Shown piece by piece: positions 1 to 9,918 of a stretch of DNA of 64,000 nucleotides. The notes under the pieces are model-generated. The model was not told where the DNA came from, did no database searches, and was given only the letters and a program-made list of their open reading frames with translations. A program made the position numbers and the translations under genes. Every line of letters begins with the position of its first letter. Positions within the stretch are counted from its first letter, which is position 1. Source of the stretch: Bacteroidia bacterium. GTDB taxonomy: Bacteria; Bacteroidota; Bacteroidia; Bacteroidales; GWA2-32-17. The stretch covers positions 1-64,000 of the forward strand of contig JACREQ010000042.1 in NCBI GenBank assembly GCA_016218155.1. Direction: 5' to 3'.

Positions 1-264
1 AAGGATGCTCCTGCAACTTCAAATGAAGTTTACATGTCAAATTCAGTATTTACACCTTCCACAATAACTGTTGAGTTAGGAACAACAGTTAAATGGACAA
101 ATAAAGAGTCTGTTTTGCACACTGTTACTAGCGATAGCTTAATTTTTAATAGCGGAAATCTAGATAAAAATAAAACTTTTTCGTTCACCTTTAATTCAAA
201 AGGGACTTATCCATATCGTTGTATTCTTCATAACAATATGACAGGTACAGTAATTGTTCAATAA
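1..264 (+). CDS. Cupredoxin (amicyanin-like), 5' end cut by window
   Basis: The reading frame is open from the first base, so the gene starts before the window; the in-frame ATG at 34 is probably internal, because the cupredoxin fold already begins around it. The protein is a small type 1 blue copper domain, expected to carry electrons or bind copper in the cell envelope. Visible copper ligands are a His in VLHTV and the C-x2-H-x2-M loop CILHNNM near the C-terminus, the spacing seen in amicyanin. There is no C-terminal T9SS tail. It lies 22 bases before a second cupredoxin gene on the same strand, suggesting one transcript. The missing N-terminus hides any signal peptide or further domain. 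Confidence 0.8.
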   Translation, partial: KDAPATSNEVYMSNSVFTPSTITVELGTTVKWTNKESVLHTVTSDSLIFNSGNLDKNKTFSFTFNSKGTYPYRCILHNNMTGTVIVQ

Positions 265-286
265 TTTAAAATCCAAAAAAATTGAT

Positions 287-883
287 ATGAAAAAAATAAT
301 ATTCGTAGCATTTACACTTTATTCAGTTGTTGCATATAGTAATAAAGTGACAATAACTAATTCAGGTTTTGCTTTCTCACCTGATAGTATAAGCATTAAT
401 TTAGGCGACACTATCGTATTTCAACTAGGTGGAACGCATAATGCTGTTGAAGTAAACCAAACTACATGGAACTCAAATGGAACAACTGCACTTAGTGGAG
501 GATTTAACACTCCATTTACAGGCGGGCAAATAACAGGACTCACTCCAGGGTATCATTATTATGTTTGTACTAACCATGCATTTATGGGAATGAAAGGGAA
601 AATCTTTGTAGTTTCAAATTCTAATATTAATAATCTTGTTTATAAAAATAAAACAATTGATGTTTTTCCTAATCCAACCAGTGGAATATTAAAGTTGCAA
701 ACAAACTTTGAATTATCTAATCCAAATAACAGATTTTCAATTTACAATATTTCTGGCGAAAAGATTAATTCAAGTAAAGTGTTAAGTAACGAAATTGACA
801 TGTCTGGTTTTCCAAAAGGAATTTATTTTATAGAAATAATTGCAGATAAAAGAACTTATGTTAAGAAAATTACATTAGAATAA
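287..883 (+). CDS. Exported cupredoxin with T9SS type A sorting domain
   Basis: A 198-residue protein starting at ATG 287, directly before the signal peptide MKKIIFVAFTLYSVVAYS; an upstream in-frame TTG at 254 overlaps the previous gene and is less likely. Residues 20-112 form a blue copper domain with ligands His51, Cys94, His97 and probably Met102; the loop CTNHAFMGM closely resembles that of pseudoazurin. Residues about 120-198 form a type A T9SS sorting domain (FPNPTSG at its start, then FSIYN and KGIYFIEI, ending in Lys-rich KKITLE). The protein is therefore probably sent across the outer membrane and anchored or released at the cell surface. It probably shares a transcript with the preceding cupredoxin. 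Electron-transfer partners are not visible here. Confidence 0.85.
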   Translation: MKKIIFVAFTLYSVVAYSNKVTITNSGFAFSPDSISINLGDTIVFQLGGTHNAVEVNQTTWNSNGTTALSGGFNTPFTGGQITGLTPGYHYYVCTNHAFMGMKGKIFVVSNSNINNLVYKNKTIDVFPNPTSGILKLQTNFELSNPNNRFSIYNISGEKINSSKVLSNEIDMSGFPKGIYFIEIIADKRTYVKKITLE

Positions 884-916
884 TTTATATAATTTAATAA
901 AACATTTAAAAATAGA

Positions 917-3019
917 CTAACTGATTTTACTCCAGTTAATATCAGTTTTAGTAAGTTTCTTCAATTGAAAAGTGATTAACTGGTTTTGTGGGGATTTTAA
1001 AAATACATCCTCTTTTAAAATAAGTTCAGCTTCATGTCTTGCAGTTTGTAAAATTCTTCCATCTGTACCCAAATCTGCAATCTTTAATTGAAATGGAAGT
1101 CCACTTTGCTGAGTTCCTTCAATATCACCTGGACCTCTAATTTCCATATCCTTATCCGCTATTTCAAAACCATTATTGGTTTCCACCATTATTTCCAATC
1201 TTTTTCTAGCATCTGCTGAAAGTTTATCACCAGACATTAAAATGCAATATGACTGATCAGCTCCTCTACCTACCCTGCCTCTTAGCTGATGTAATTGAGA
1301 AAGACCAAACCGTTCAGCACTTTCAATTACCATAACAGAAGCATTAGGAACATCAACACCTACCTCAATTACAGTAGTAGAAATAAGAATATTGGCTTTT
1401 CCTTTAATAAAAAGATTCATTGCTATTTCTTTTTCGGCAGGTTTCATTTTTCCATGAACTACTGAAATAAGGTATTCTGGTGGAGAAAAATCACGGCTAT
1501 AACCTGCATAACCATCTTCAAGATCTTTATAGTCGAGCTTTTCAGATTCTTTAATTAATGGGAAAACCACATAAACTTGCCGTCCCATTGCTATTTCCTT
1601 TCTTAAAAATCCAAAAACTTTCAGGGTTGAGTTTTCAAAAAAATGCACTGTTTTAATTGGCTTTCTTCCAGGAGGAAGTTCATCTATTACAGAAATATCA
1701 AGATCACCATACAAAGTCATTGCAAGCGTTCTGGGTATTGGAGTTGCTGTCATTACTAAAATATGGGGCTCAATAATATTTTTTTGCCATAACCTTGCAC
1801 GTTGTGCAACTCCAAATCGGTGCTGTTCATCAATAACAACTAACCCTAAATTAGCAAACTTAACTTCATCCTCAATCAGAGCATGAGTACCAATAAGTAA
1901 ATTAACAGTATTATTTTGCAATTTTTCATGCAATTCTTTTCGTTCCGCTTTCTTGGTTGAACCTGTTAAAAGCCTTACCGAAACACCTATTTCTCCACAA
2001 AACTTTGAGATTGTTTTAAAATGCTGAATTGCCAAAATCTCTGTAGGCGCCATTATGCAAGCTTGATATCCATTATCTACCGCCATTAGCATAGCTAACA
2101 AAGCAACTAAAGTTTTACCACTGCCTACATCACCTTGTAACAATCTATTCATTTGTTTGCCAGAAATAAAATCATTTCTAATTTCTCCCAGTACACGAAT
2201 TTGAGCTGAAGTAAGATTAAATGGCAGATTTTTATATAAATGCTTTATTAAATTATCATTTTCTTTTTTAAAAACAAAACAATTTGACTTCCCTTTTCTA
2301 TAGGCCTTCTGACTTAATAAATTAATCTGAATGTAAAAAAGTTCTTCAAACTTTAACCTGAACTGAGCATCTCGTAATTTTTCGGGAGACTGTGGAAAAT
2401 GAGCCTGAAAAAGGGCTTCTTTTAGCGAAGCAAGCTTTAACTTATTTAAAATATAATCAGGTAAACTTTCATGTATCGAATTAACAAATTGCTTAAATAT
2501 ATTTTCCTGTATTAATCTTATCGTTTTCGAGCTAATAAAATGTGTTTTTAATTTTTCGGGTACACTATATTGTGGTTGCAAAGAAGTAGTAAGGCTCTTT
2601 TCAAATCTGACAGCTTCCTCAATCTCGGGATGTGTAATATTTATACTATTACCAAATAAATTTGGCTTACCAAAAATAACATATTCTACATTTGTTTTAT
2701 AATTTTTAGTAATCCATGCTAACCCTTTAAACCAGACTAATTCAATAGCTCCTGTTTGGTCATAGAATCTTGCAGTAAGTCGTTTACCTTTTCCAGCTCC
2801 TACATTTTTAAATTCTAAAATCTTACCACGTATTTGAATATATGGTAAATCTGCATTAATCTCAGAAATTTTATAAATTTTAGTACGATCAATATATTTA
2901 TAAGGAAAATAATAAATCATTTCCTCAATTGTACTTATTCCTAATTCAGCAGTTATTAATTCTGCCCTCTTTGGCCCAACTCCCGGAATAAATTGTATAT
3001 TATCATTTAATGAAGCCAC
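917..3019 (-). CDS. recG: ATP-dependent DNA helicase RecG
   Basis: A 700-residue superfamily 2 helicase that remodels stalled replication forks and branch-migrates Holliday junctions. The N-terminal wedge region has a helix-hairpin-helix-like FIPGVGPKRAELI and an OB fold (about residues 60-165). The helicase core shows Walker A GDVGSGKT at 296-303, the DEQH box at 397-400, the TATPIPRTLAMT motif, and the QLRGRVGRG motif VI near the C-terminus. Length is normal for RecG. The start is GTG at 3019; the frame has a TAA a few codons upstream and no ATG in between. The gene converges on the cupredoxin gene with only 33 bases between stops. It stands alone on this strand. Confidence 0.96.
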   Translation of the reverse strand: MASLNDNIQFIPGVGPKRAELITAELGISTIEEMIYYFPYKYIDRTKIYKISEINADLPYIQIRGKILEFKNVGAGKGKRLTARFYDQTGAIELVWFKGLAWITKNYKTNVEYVIFGKPNLFGNSINITHPEIEEAVRFEKSLTTSLQPQYSVPEKLKTHFISSKTIRLIQENIFKQFVNSIHESLPDYILNKLKLASLKEALFQAHFPQSPEKLRDAQFRLKFEELFYIQINLLSQKAYRKGKSNCFVFKKENDNLIKHLYKNLPFNLTSAQIRVLGEIRNDFISGKQMNRLLQGDVGSGKTLVALLAMLMAVDNGYQACIMAPTEILAIQHFKTISKFCGEIGVSVRLLTGSTKKAERKELHEKLQNNTVNLLIGTHALIEDEVKFANLGLVVIDEQHRFGVAQRARLWQKNIIEPHILVMTATPIPRTLAMTLYGDLDISVIDELPPGRKPIKTVHFFENSTLKVFGFLRKEIAMGRQVYVVFPLIKESEKLDYKDLEDGYAGYSRDFSPPEYLISVVHGKMKPAEKEIAMNLFIKGKANILISTTVIEVGVDVPNASVMVIESAERFGLSQLHQLRGRVGRGADQSYCILMSGDKLSADARKRLEIMVETNNGFEIADKDMEIRGPGDIEGTQQSGLPFQLKIADLGTDGRILQTARHEAELILKEDVFLKSPQNQLITFQLKKLTKTDINWSKIS

Positions 3020-3296
3020 GTGAATAAATTATGCCTTAAAGGTAACTTATTTTAATAAAATTAAATTTCAATTTTATTAAATCAAAGCCATCGCTTAAAA
3101 AAACTATATTTAATAAAATAAAAAATAATTTAATCATCTAACTAAACAAAATTAAAGCATTGTCATTAATTATCATAATATTACAAAATCATATTTAATT
3201 CTTTATACTATTTAATTTTTGATTATTAATTCGTAAAATAAACAACTAACTTTAGCAGTTCGAAGTCGTATAATTATAAAAAAAATAAAACTTGGC

Positions 3297-6200
3297 ATGA
3301 ACAAGGTTTACAAACCAGTTTTTATTAAAAGTAAATCCAAAGCTTTTATTTTATTTTATTTATTTTTTATTTTTTCTGCTAATTTATTTTCACAAGATTG
3401 CAATATAGTATCAAAAGCAAATGATATTTTACCGGACAAACTTTGTGCACCGGTAACTGTTGTTTGGGAAGTAACTTACAGAGGTGTTAATAATAATGGA
3501 ACACCTGTAAATATTCAATTTAATTGGGATGATGGAAATCCTGTACAAATAATTCCTGCAATAAATACAAACCCAAACCCTTTAATAAGAGAATGGAAAG
3601 CTACAATTACACATGTTTATCCACAAAATGGACCTTTATGTAATTATTTACCCGAAGCAACTTTAATGGTAAATGGAGTTTTGTGCACAAGTTCAGTTCA
3701 GCAACAAAATGTAACTGTATGGGATACTGACGATCATAACGGAGGACATTTAGAAATTAATCCTGTAATTTTCCCTATTTGTGTTGGAAACGATGGAACA
3801 GTTACTTTTCAGGATGTAAGTTTATGGAATTGTGTTCCCCCTGTAGAACTTGATAATCCTAACGATCCTACAAGATGGACTCAATGGATTTACGGAACAA
3901 ATTACACAATAAATAATGTATTAGTTGGTGGTATGCTACATGCATATCCATTCTGGGGAGCAGTAGTGCCTGCAATAGGTCCGGTATTGGGACCACAACC
4001 ACCAAATAACGTAAGCTTACCTGTTTATTCCCCAAATACAGCTTTAGTAAATCAATTTTTTGAAGTAACTCTTAGAAACTGGAACTATTGTAACCCATAC
4101 GATGATCCAAATATTCCCGGACCACCTGTAGATTTAGTAAATGGAGATTATCCTCCAATTATCACAACAGCAATGGTTTTAATAGTACCTTATCCCGATG
4201 CTACCATTCAACCAGTTGGTCCCTTTTGCTCAAATGCGCCACCAGTAACTCTTACAGCAGCAACACCGGGAGGAACATGGTCTGGAACAGGAATCACAAA
4301 CACAACTACCGGTCAATTCAGTCCTTCTGTTGCAGGTCCAGGCACACATACAATAACTTATACTGTTGTAAATGCAAATGGGTGTGCAGGAGTTGGAACA
4401 ATAAACATTACGGTTTGGGCAAGACCAACTATTAATATATTACCAGGAACAAATTTACAGGTATGCCCCGGCGACACTTTATTTCTAGACGGAAATCCCA
4501 CACCCGGTGATGGCACAATCATAACACATTTATGGACAGGAAATACAGGTCCATTAAGTTCTGTAAATATTCAGACACCATATTTTACAACTAACACACC
4601 AGGAACTTATAATTTAACATACAGGGTTACTGATTCTAATGGATGTAATCGTCAACAAAGTGTAGTAATTAATGTTACACAGGTAACTGCAAACATTACC
4701 CCTGACCCAGCTCAGGCATGTGCAGGTATTAATTTTCAATTAAACGGAAACCCTTCAGGCGGAACAGGGACATACATATCCCATTTATGGAGTGGAAATA
4801 TAACATATATAAATTTTACAAATATTGTTAATCCTGTATTTAATTGTTCTGTTGCTGGAAGTTACAATCTTACATATATAGTATCTGATAATAACGGCTG
4901 CATAGGAACTGATAATATTACCATCACAGTTTCTCCGGTGCCCATTGCCAATGCAGGCTCAGATGACAGCATATGCGGTTCAAGTTACACACTAAATGCT
5001 ATACCAAGTTTCGGAACAGGATTGTGGACGATGTTAAATGGACCCGGAACTTTAAATTTTTTAAATTCTGGTTCTTCATTAAGTAATGTTATTGCATCAC
5101 AATTTGGAACATATGATTTAATATGGCAAGAAACTTTTGGACCCGGATGTACAGATCAGGATACAGTAAAAATTACTTTTATTCAACAACCCATAACAAA
5201 TGCAGGTGTTGACGATACACTTTGTGGAATGTCAACAACATTAAATGCATTAGCATCTGTCGGAAATGGTTACTGGTCTCAAGTTTCCGGTCCCGGTACA
5301 ACAACTTTTGGAAATACAACAAATCCCATAACAAATATTAATGTAAATGCATTCGGAATGTATTCATACAGGTGGTTTGAAAATAACAGTTTTGGGTGCA
5401 TTGATGCCGATACCGTAAACATTAGTTTTGATGTAGTTCCAAACCCTAATTTCTCTCCTGTAGACACAAGTGGTTGCCCTCCTTTCTCGGTAACACATAT
5501 TAACTCAACAATAGGCGGAAACTCTTATCAATGGTATTACAGTGACGGAAATCAATCCACAGCCATAAATCCAACTCATATATTCTCAAATTCCGGAACT
5601 ATAGATATCATTTATTATATTAAAATGATTGCGACTTCAACATATGGATGTAAAGATTCTGTAACACATCAATTAACAGTTCACCCGCTTCCTGTTTCAA
5701 ACTTTTTACATAATGGAATACCTTCATGCAGCCCAGTAACAGTAGGATTTACGAATATTTCTTCAGGTGCTACAAATTACATCTGGGATTTTGGAGATGG
5801 CACACCAACATTAACGTCTAATAACCCAACACATACTTTCTATAACAACACAACATTAATTCAATATTATGAAGTAAAACTAATTGCATATAATTCTTTT
5901 GGCTGCCCGGACACTTCTGTAAAATATGTTACGGTATACCCTGACCCTAATTACACTATTGACGTAATTCCCGACACAGCTTGCCATCCTGCCAATATTC
6001 AATTTATCACACAACCTGGTGCAAGTTCATATTTATGGGCATTTGGTGACGGAACAACCCAGTCAACTGGATTTACAACCACTCACCCTTATTCAAATAC
6101 AGGTAGTACTGATCAGGCCTTTTTAATCCAACTTATAGGCACCTCATTTTTTGGTTGTGTTGACACTTCTTATGTACCTGTTCTAATAAGACCAAAACCC

Positions 6201-8252
6201 GCTGCAATTTTTACTATACAAAATTCCAGTGGTTGCTCACCTGTAACATTTAACTTTAACAATAATTCAACAGGGGCTACAATTAATAAATGGTACTGGG
6301 GTGATGGAACAAATGAAATACAAAACAATGCAAACATTAGTCACAATTATGTAAATACAACCAGTTTACCAATAACTATTTTCGTTAGTTTAGTAGTATA
6401 CAACACTCAGGGTTGTTCAGATTCTACATCATTGCCTATTGTTATTTATCCTAATGTTCAATCAATTTTTGTAGCAGACACCAGCGGATGCTCTCCAATT
6501 TCAGTTCATTTCCAAAACCAATCCTATGGTGCAACTACATTTTATTGGGATTTTAATGATGGTACAACTTCCACTCAAACCAATCCAGATCATATTTTTG
6601 TAAACACAACATTAACTGCTATTAATTACAATATATCTCTTATTGCAACTTCTGTTTATAACTGTACTGATACTACAAATAAACTATTAACAGTTTACCC
6701 AAAGCCAACAGTTGATATTAACATTTTGCAATCAACAGGCTGTACACCATTTTCTGCACAGTTTAATAATACATCAACAGGAGCAACCACATTTAACTGG
6801 AATTTTGGTGATAACACAACTAGCACATCACCTAACACTACAATTAATCATACTTATACAAATATAACAAATAATCCTATCACCTACACTACCTCATTAA
6901 TAATTTCAAATTCATATAACTGCAGCGACAGTTCCAGTTTATCCATTATTGTAAATCCTGAAGTAAATGCAATATTTATTGCAGATACTGCAAGTTGTTC
7001 GCCTTTAAATTCTCAGTTTACAAATTTATCAATGGGTGCTATTAATTACCAATGGAACTTTGGTGACGGCACAAGTTCAACTCTCTTTCAACCAACCCAT
7101 GAATATATCAATCCTTCATCTGTTGATCAAACTTTCTCTGCTGTACTAACTGCTATTTCTGCCTATGGCTGTACAGATACTTATTCTGTAAACATTAATG
7201 TATGGGCAAAACCTAATGCTTCTTATACAGTTTCACCTTATGTACAGATATTTCCTAATTCGATTATAACAATAGACAATACAAGTACTCCAGGTCCATG
7301 GTCATACGCATGGAATTTTGGAGACGGAAATACATCTAATGTTATTGAACCTTTAAATCATTCTTATAGCAGCTATGGGAAATATATTATTTCGCTTTTG
7401 GTATATTCTGCACATTGCTCAGATACATATATTGATTCTGTTTCAATAAATGCACCATCACCTGTAGCATCTTTTTCAGTTAATGAATTTGGTTGCGAAC
7501 CACTAACTATTCAATTTTCAAATCAAAGTTTATATTCTAATATTTTTACATGGGATTTTGGCGATGGAGGAATTTCACATGATGAGAACCCAACTTATAC
7601 ATATTACCATGCCGGTGATTACAGCGTTAAACTTTTTGCTTCAGGACCAGGTGGACAAGACTCTATAGGGGGTGGTACAGTTAAGGTCTACCCAAAACCA
7701 ATAGCTTTATTTACTGTAACACCAACAGTTGTATTTATTCCTGATCAATCTATCGAATGTAATAACAATTCAGTAAATGCAGACATTTACACATGGAACT
7801 TTGGAGATGGAAATACTTCTAATTTAGAAAATCCGACTCATAAATATATACAGGAAGGAGAATATACTATTACGTTAATTGTTTCAACAATACACCAATG
7901 TTCAGATACTCTTTCATTATTCCGTGCTGTTGTTGCAAAATCAGCAGGTCAGATTGATTTCCCTAGTGCATTTTCCCCAAATCCATCAGGTTCAAATGGT
8001 GGACATTATAACCCAAATGATTTTAATAACGACATTTTTCATCCAGTATTTGTTGGAGTTGATACATACGAATTAACAATATATAACCGCTGGGGCGAAT
8101 TAATTTTTGAAACAAAAGAACCCAATATTGGCTGGGATGGGTATTACAGAGATAAACTTTGCAAACAAGATGTTTATGTCTGGAAAGCAAAAGGAAAATT
8201 TATTGATGGTCAAACATTTTTTAAAGCAGGTGACGTAACACTAATAAGATAA
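3297..8252 (+). CDS. Giant PKD-repeat protein with T9SS type B sorting domain
   Basis: A 1651-residue exported protein. The signal peptide ends near LFSQ (residues 1-32). Residues about 33-300 are a unique N-terminal region with Cys and aromatic residues. Residues 300-640 hold Ig-like repeats with the GGTWSGTG and GCxGxxxITITV patterns, and about 715-1545 hold ten PKD domains recognised by the repeated W-x-FGDG core. The last 90 residues are a gliding-motility/type B tail (FSPN, IYNRWGELIFET, GWDGYY, VYVWKAKG). Such proteins are filamentous surface adhesins, and type B cargos in studied Bacteroidota depend on a PorP/SprF partner; one is encoded two genes downstream. It starts an apparent operon, with the next gene 4 bases away. 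Ligand unknown. Confidence 0.9.
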   Translation: MNKVYKPVFIKSKSKAFILFYLFFIFSANLFSQDCNIVSKANDILPDKLCAPVTVVWEVTYRGVNNNGTPVNIQFNWDDGNPVQIIPAINTNPNPLIREWKATITHVYPQNGPLCNYLPEATLMVNGVLCTSSVQQQNVTVWDTDDHNGGHLEINPVIFPICVGNDGTVTFQDVSLWNCVPPVELDNPNDPTRWTQWIYGTNYTINNVLVGGMLHAYPFWGAVVPAIGPVLGPQPPNNVSLPVYSPNTALVNQFFEVTLRNWNYCNPYDDPNIPGPPVDLVNGDYPPIITTAMVLIVPYPDATIQPVGPFCSNAPPVTLTAATPGGTWSGTGITNTTTGQFSPSVAGPGTHTITYTVVNANGCAGVGTINITVWARPTINILPGTNLQVCPGDTLFLDGNPTPGDGTIITHLWTGNTGPLSSVNIQTPYFTTNTPGTYNLTYRVTDSNGCNRQQSVVINVTQVTANITPDPAQACAGINFQLNGNPSGGTGTYISHLWSGNITYINFTNIVNPVFNCSVAGSYNLTYIVSDNNGCIGTDNITITVSPVPIANAGSDDSICGSSYTLNAIPSFGTGLWTMLNGPGTLNFLNSGSSLSNVIASQFGTYDLIWQETFGPGCTDQDTVKITFIQQPITNAGVDDTLCGMSTTLNALASVGNGYWSQVSGPGTTTFGNTTNPITNINVNAFGMYSYRWFENNSFGCIDADTVNISFDVVPNPNFSPVDTSGCPPFSVTHINSTIGGNSYQWYYSDGNQSTAINPTHIFSNSGTIDIIYYIKMIATSTYGCKDSVTHQLTVHPLPVSNFLHNGIPSCSPVTVGFTNISSGATNYIWDFGDGTPTLTSNNPTHTFYNNTTLIQYYEVKLIAYNSFGCPDTSVKYVTVYPDPNYTIDVIPDTACHPANIQFITQPGASSYLWAFGDGTTQSTGFTTTHPYSNTGSTDQAFLIQLIGTSFFGCVDTSYVPVLIRPKPAAIFTIQNSSGCSPVTFNFNNNSTGATINKWYWGDGTNEIQNNANISHNYVNTTSLPITIFVSLVVYNTQGCSDSTSLPIVIYPNVQSIFVADTSGCSPISVHFQNQSYGATTFYWDFNDGTTSTQTNPDHIFVNTTLTAINYNISLIATSVYNCTDTTNKLLTVYPKPTVDINILQSTGCTPFSAQFNNTSTGATTFNWNFGDNTTSTSPNTTINHTYTNITNNPITYTTSLIISNSYNCSDSSSLSIIVNPEVNAIFIADTASCSPLNSQFTNLSMGAINYQWNFGDGTSSTLFQPTHEYINPSSVDQTFSAVLTAISAYGCTDTYSVNINVWAKPNASYTVSPYVQIFPNSIITIDNTSTPGPWSYAWNFGDGNTSNVIEPLNHSYSSYGKYIISLLVYSAHCSDTYIDSVSINAPSPVASFSVNEFGCEPLTIQFSNQSLYSNIFTWDFGDGGISHDENPTYTYYHAGDYSVKLFASGPGGQDSIGGGTVKVYPKPIALFTVTPTVVFIPDQSIECNNNSVNADIYTWNFGDGNTSNLENPTHKYIQEGEYTITLIVSTIHQCSDTLSLFRAVVAKSAGQIDFPSAFSPNPSGSNGGHYNPNDFNNDIFHPVFVGVDTYELTIYNRWGELIFETKEPNIGWDGYYRDKLCKQDVYVWKAKGKFIDGQTFFKAGDVTLIR

Positions 8253-8256
8253 AATT

Positions 8257-9918
8257 ATGAATCTATTATGTTTTTCTAACAAAGAAATCTTGTCAAATAA
8301 TATACCGATTAAAACCGGCAGTAAAAAGACAAATAGCACAATCGTTAATAGGATTGTTTTTTTCTCATTCTCTTTTATGTTATTGTTAATATCATTGGAA
8401 AGCAGTTCTCAAATATTTGGAAAAAATAAGCTTTTCAATAAAAAGCTAGAAACTGCAAATCTTGAATTTTCATATAATAACTTTCACTTAGCATTACCAA
8501 TTTATAATGAATTACATGCTATGGATTCAGCTAACACTGAAGTATGTTATAAGCTGGCAGCCTGCCTTTTTAAAGTAAGAAGGCAAACCTTGGAGTCACT
8601 TCCGTTATTTGAAAAATCTAAAAATGATTATTCAGAAGCTCATTATTATCTTGGTCAGATTTACCATAGAAAAATGATGTTTGATAAGGCACTTGAGGAG
8701 TATATGGAATTTAAAAACAATGGAGAAAAACCAGAAATCTCACTTGATGAAGTTGATTATTTAATGCAGAAATCTGTAGTTGCAAAAGAAATGATATTAA
8801 CAAAAGCTAATGCTAGTGTAACAAATTTCAATAATGGAATTAACACACCATATGCTGAATATGTACCATTACTTAATCCCGATGAAACAAAATTATTTTT
8901 CACAAGTCGAAGAAAAGGAAGTACAGGTGATTTACTTGATCCATATTATGAATATTTCGAAGATATTTATGTTTCAGAAAAATCCGGAACAACTTGGGAC
9001 ACCCCTGTTAATATAAGTACACCATTAAATTCAGAAACACATGATGCATGTGTAACATTATCCAAAGACGGTCAACAATTATATATATACAGAACAAGTA
9101 AAGATCAGGCCACAGGTCATATATACGTATCACAGAATAATGAAGGAAAATGGTCAGAGCCAAAATTTTTTGATGCACATATTAATTCAGAAAACAGTGC
9201 AGAATCAAGCATTAGTATTTCGCCTGATTTAGCAACAATTTACTTCTCAAGCAATCGCCCAGGAGGATATGGTGGTAAAGATATTTATAGAGTAACCAAA
9301 ATGCCTGATAGTACATGGAGTCGCCCTTTAAACCTTGGACCAACAATTAACACACCATATGATGAAGATGCTCCGTTTATTCATCCTGATGGTATAAGTC
9401 TTTACTTTAGTTCTAAAGGACATAGGAATATGGGAGGCTATGACATTTTTAAAACTACTAAAAATGACAACGGACAGTGGTCAGCTGCCGAAAATCTAGG
9501 CTTTCCTGTGAACTCTGTTATGGATGACATTTATTTTATTGCAACCTTTGATGGAAGACAAGTATACTTTTCATCAAACCGTGATGAAGGTAAGGGTAAT
9601 ATGGACATTTACAAAGGTGAGATTATTGATCCTCAAACCAGCCAGATTATTTTAAAAGGAACCGTAACAACCAACGAACCTGAGTTTATGCCTGTAAGAG
9701 CGACTATTACAATCATAGACTTTGACACTAAAGCATTACAGGGAATTTACAGAACGAGTAAGAACGGAAAATATATTTTAGTTGTTCTGCCAAGAAAAAA
9801 ATATAAAGTGTTAATTGAATCAGATGGTTATTATCCTTACTCTACTGAAATTGATATGACAACAAAATTATCACTTGACGATTTATTTAAAACAATTAGT
9901 TTGAAGAAAATAAATTAA
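8257..9918 (+). CDS. PorE-like TPR/PD40 protein lacking an OmpA domain
   Basis: A 553-residue exported protein. The hydrophobic signal segment sits at about residues 31-52, after an unusually long N-terminal stretch; ATG 8257 is kept because it follows the previous stop by 4 bases. Residues about 55-165 form TPR repeats. About 180-440 is a PD40 (WD40-like TolB-type) propeller with recurring LFFTSRRKG, IYFSSNRPGGYGG, LYFSSKGH and VYFSSNRDEG strands. The final 90 residues are a carboxypeptidase-regulatory-like beta-sandwich. This matches T9SS protein PorE except that the C-terminal peptidoglycan-binding OmpA domain is missing. It lies between a type B cargo and PorP/SprF and overlaps the latter start by one base, so a role in exporting or presenting that cargo is inferred. 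Confidence 0.85.
   Translation: MNLLCFSNKEILSNNIPIKTGSKKTNSTIVNRIVFFSFSFMLLLISLESSSQIFGKNKLFNKKLETANLEFSYNNFHLALPIYNELHAMDSANTEVCYKLAACLFKVRRQTLESLPLFEKSKNDYSEAHYYLGQIYHRKMMFDKALEEYMEFKNNGEKPEISLDEVDYLMQKSVVAKEMILTKANASVTNFNNGINTPYAEYVPLLNPDETKLFFTSRRKGSTGDLLDPYYEYFEDIYVSEKSGTTWDTPVNISTPLNSETHDACVTLSKDGQQLYIYRTSKDQATGHIYVSQNNEGKWSEPKFFDAHINSENSAESSISISPDLATIYFSSNRPGGYGGKDIYRVTKMPDSTWSRPLNLGPTINTPYDEDAPFIHPDGISLYFSSKGHRNMGGYDIFKTTKNDNGQWSAAENLGFPVNSVMDDIYFIATFDGRQVYFSSNRDEGKGNMDIYKGEIIDPQTSQIILKGTVTTNEPEFMPVRATITIIDFDTKALQGIYRTSKNGKYILVVLPRKKYKVLIESDGYYPYSTEIDMTTKLSLDDLFKTISLKKIN

Noticed and set aside
3020-3296. Possible small gene or RNA in the longest gap
   Set aside because: Very AT-rich, no reasonable frame and no stable hairpin or tRNA fold; only a poor promoter-like TTG-N25-TAACTTTA is present before the giant cargo gene.
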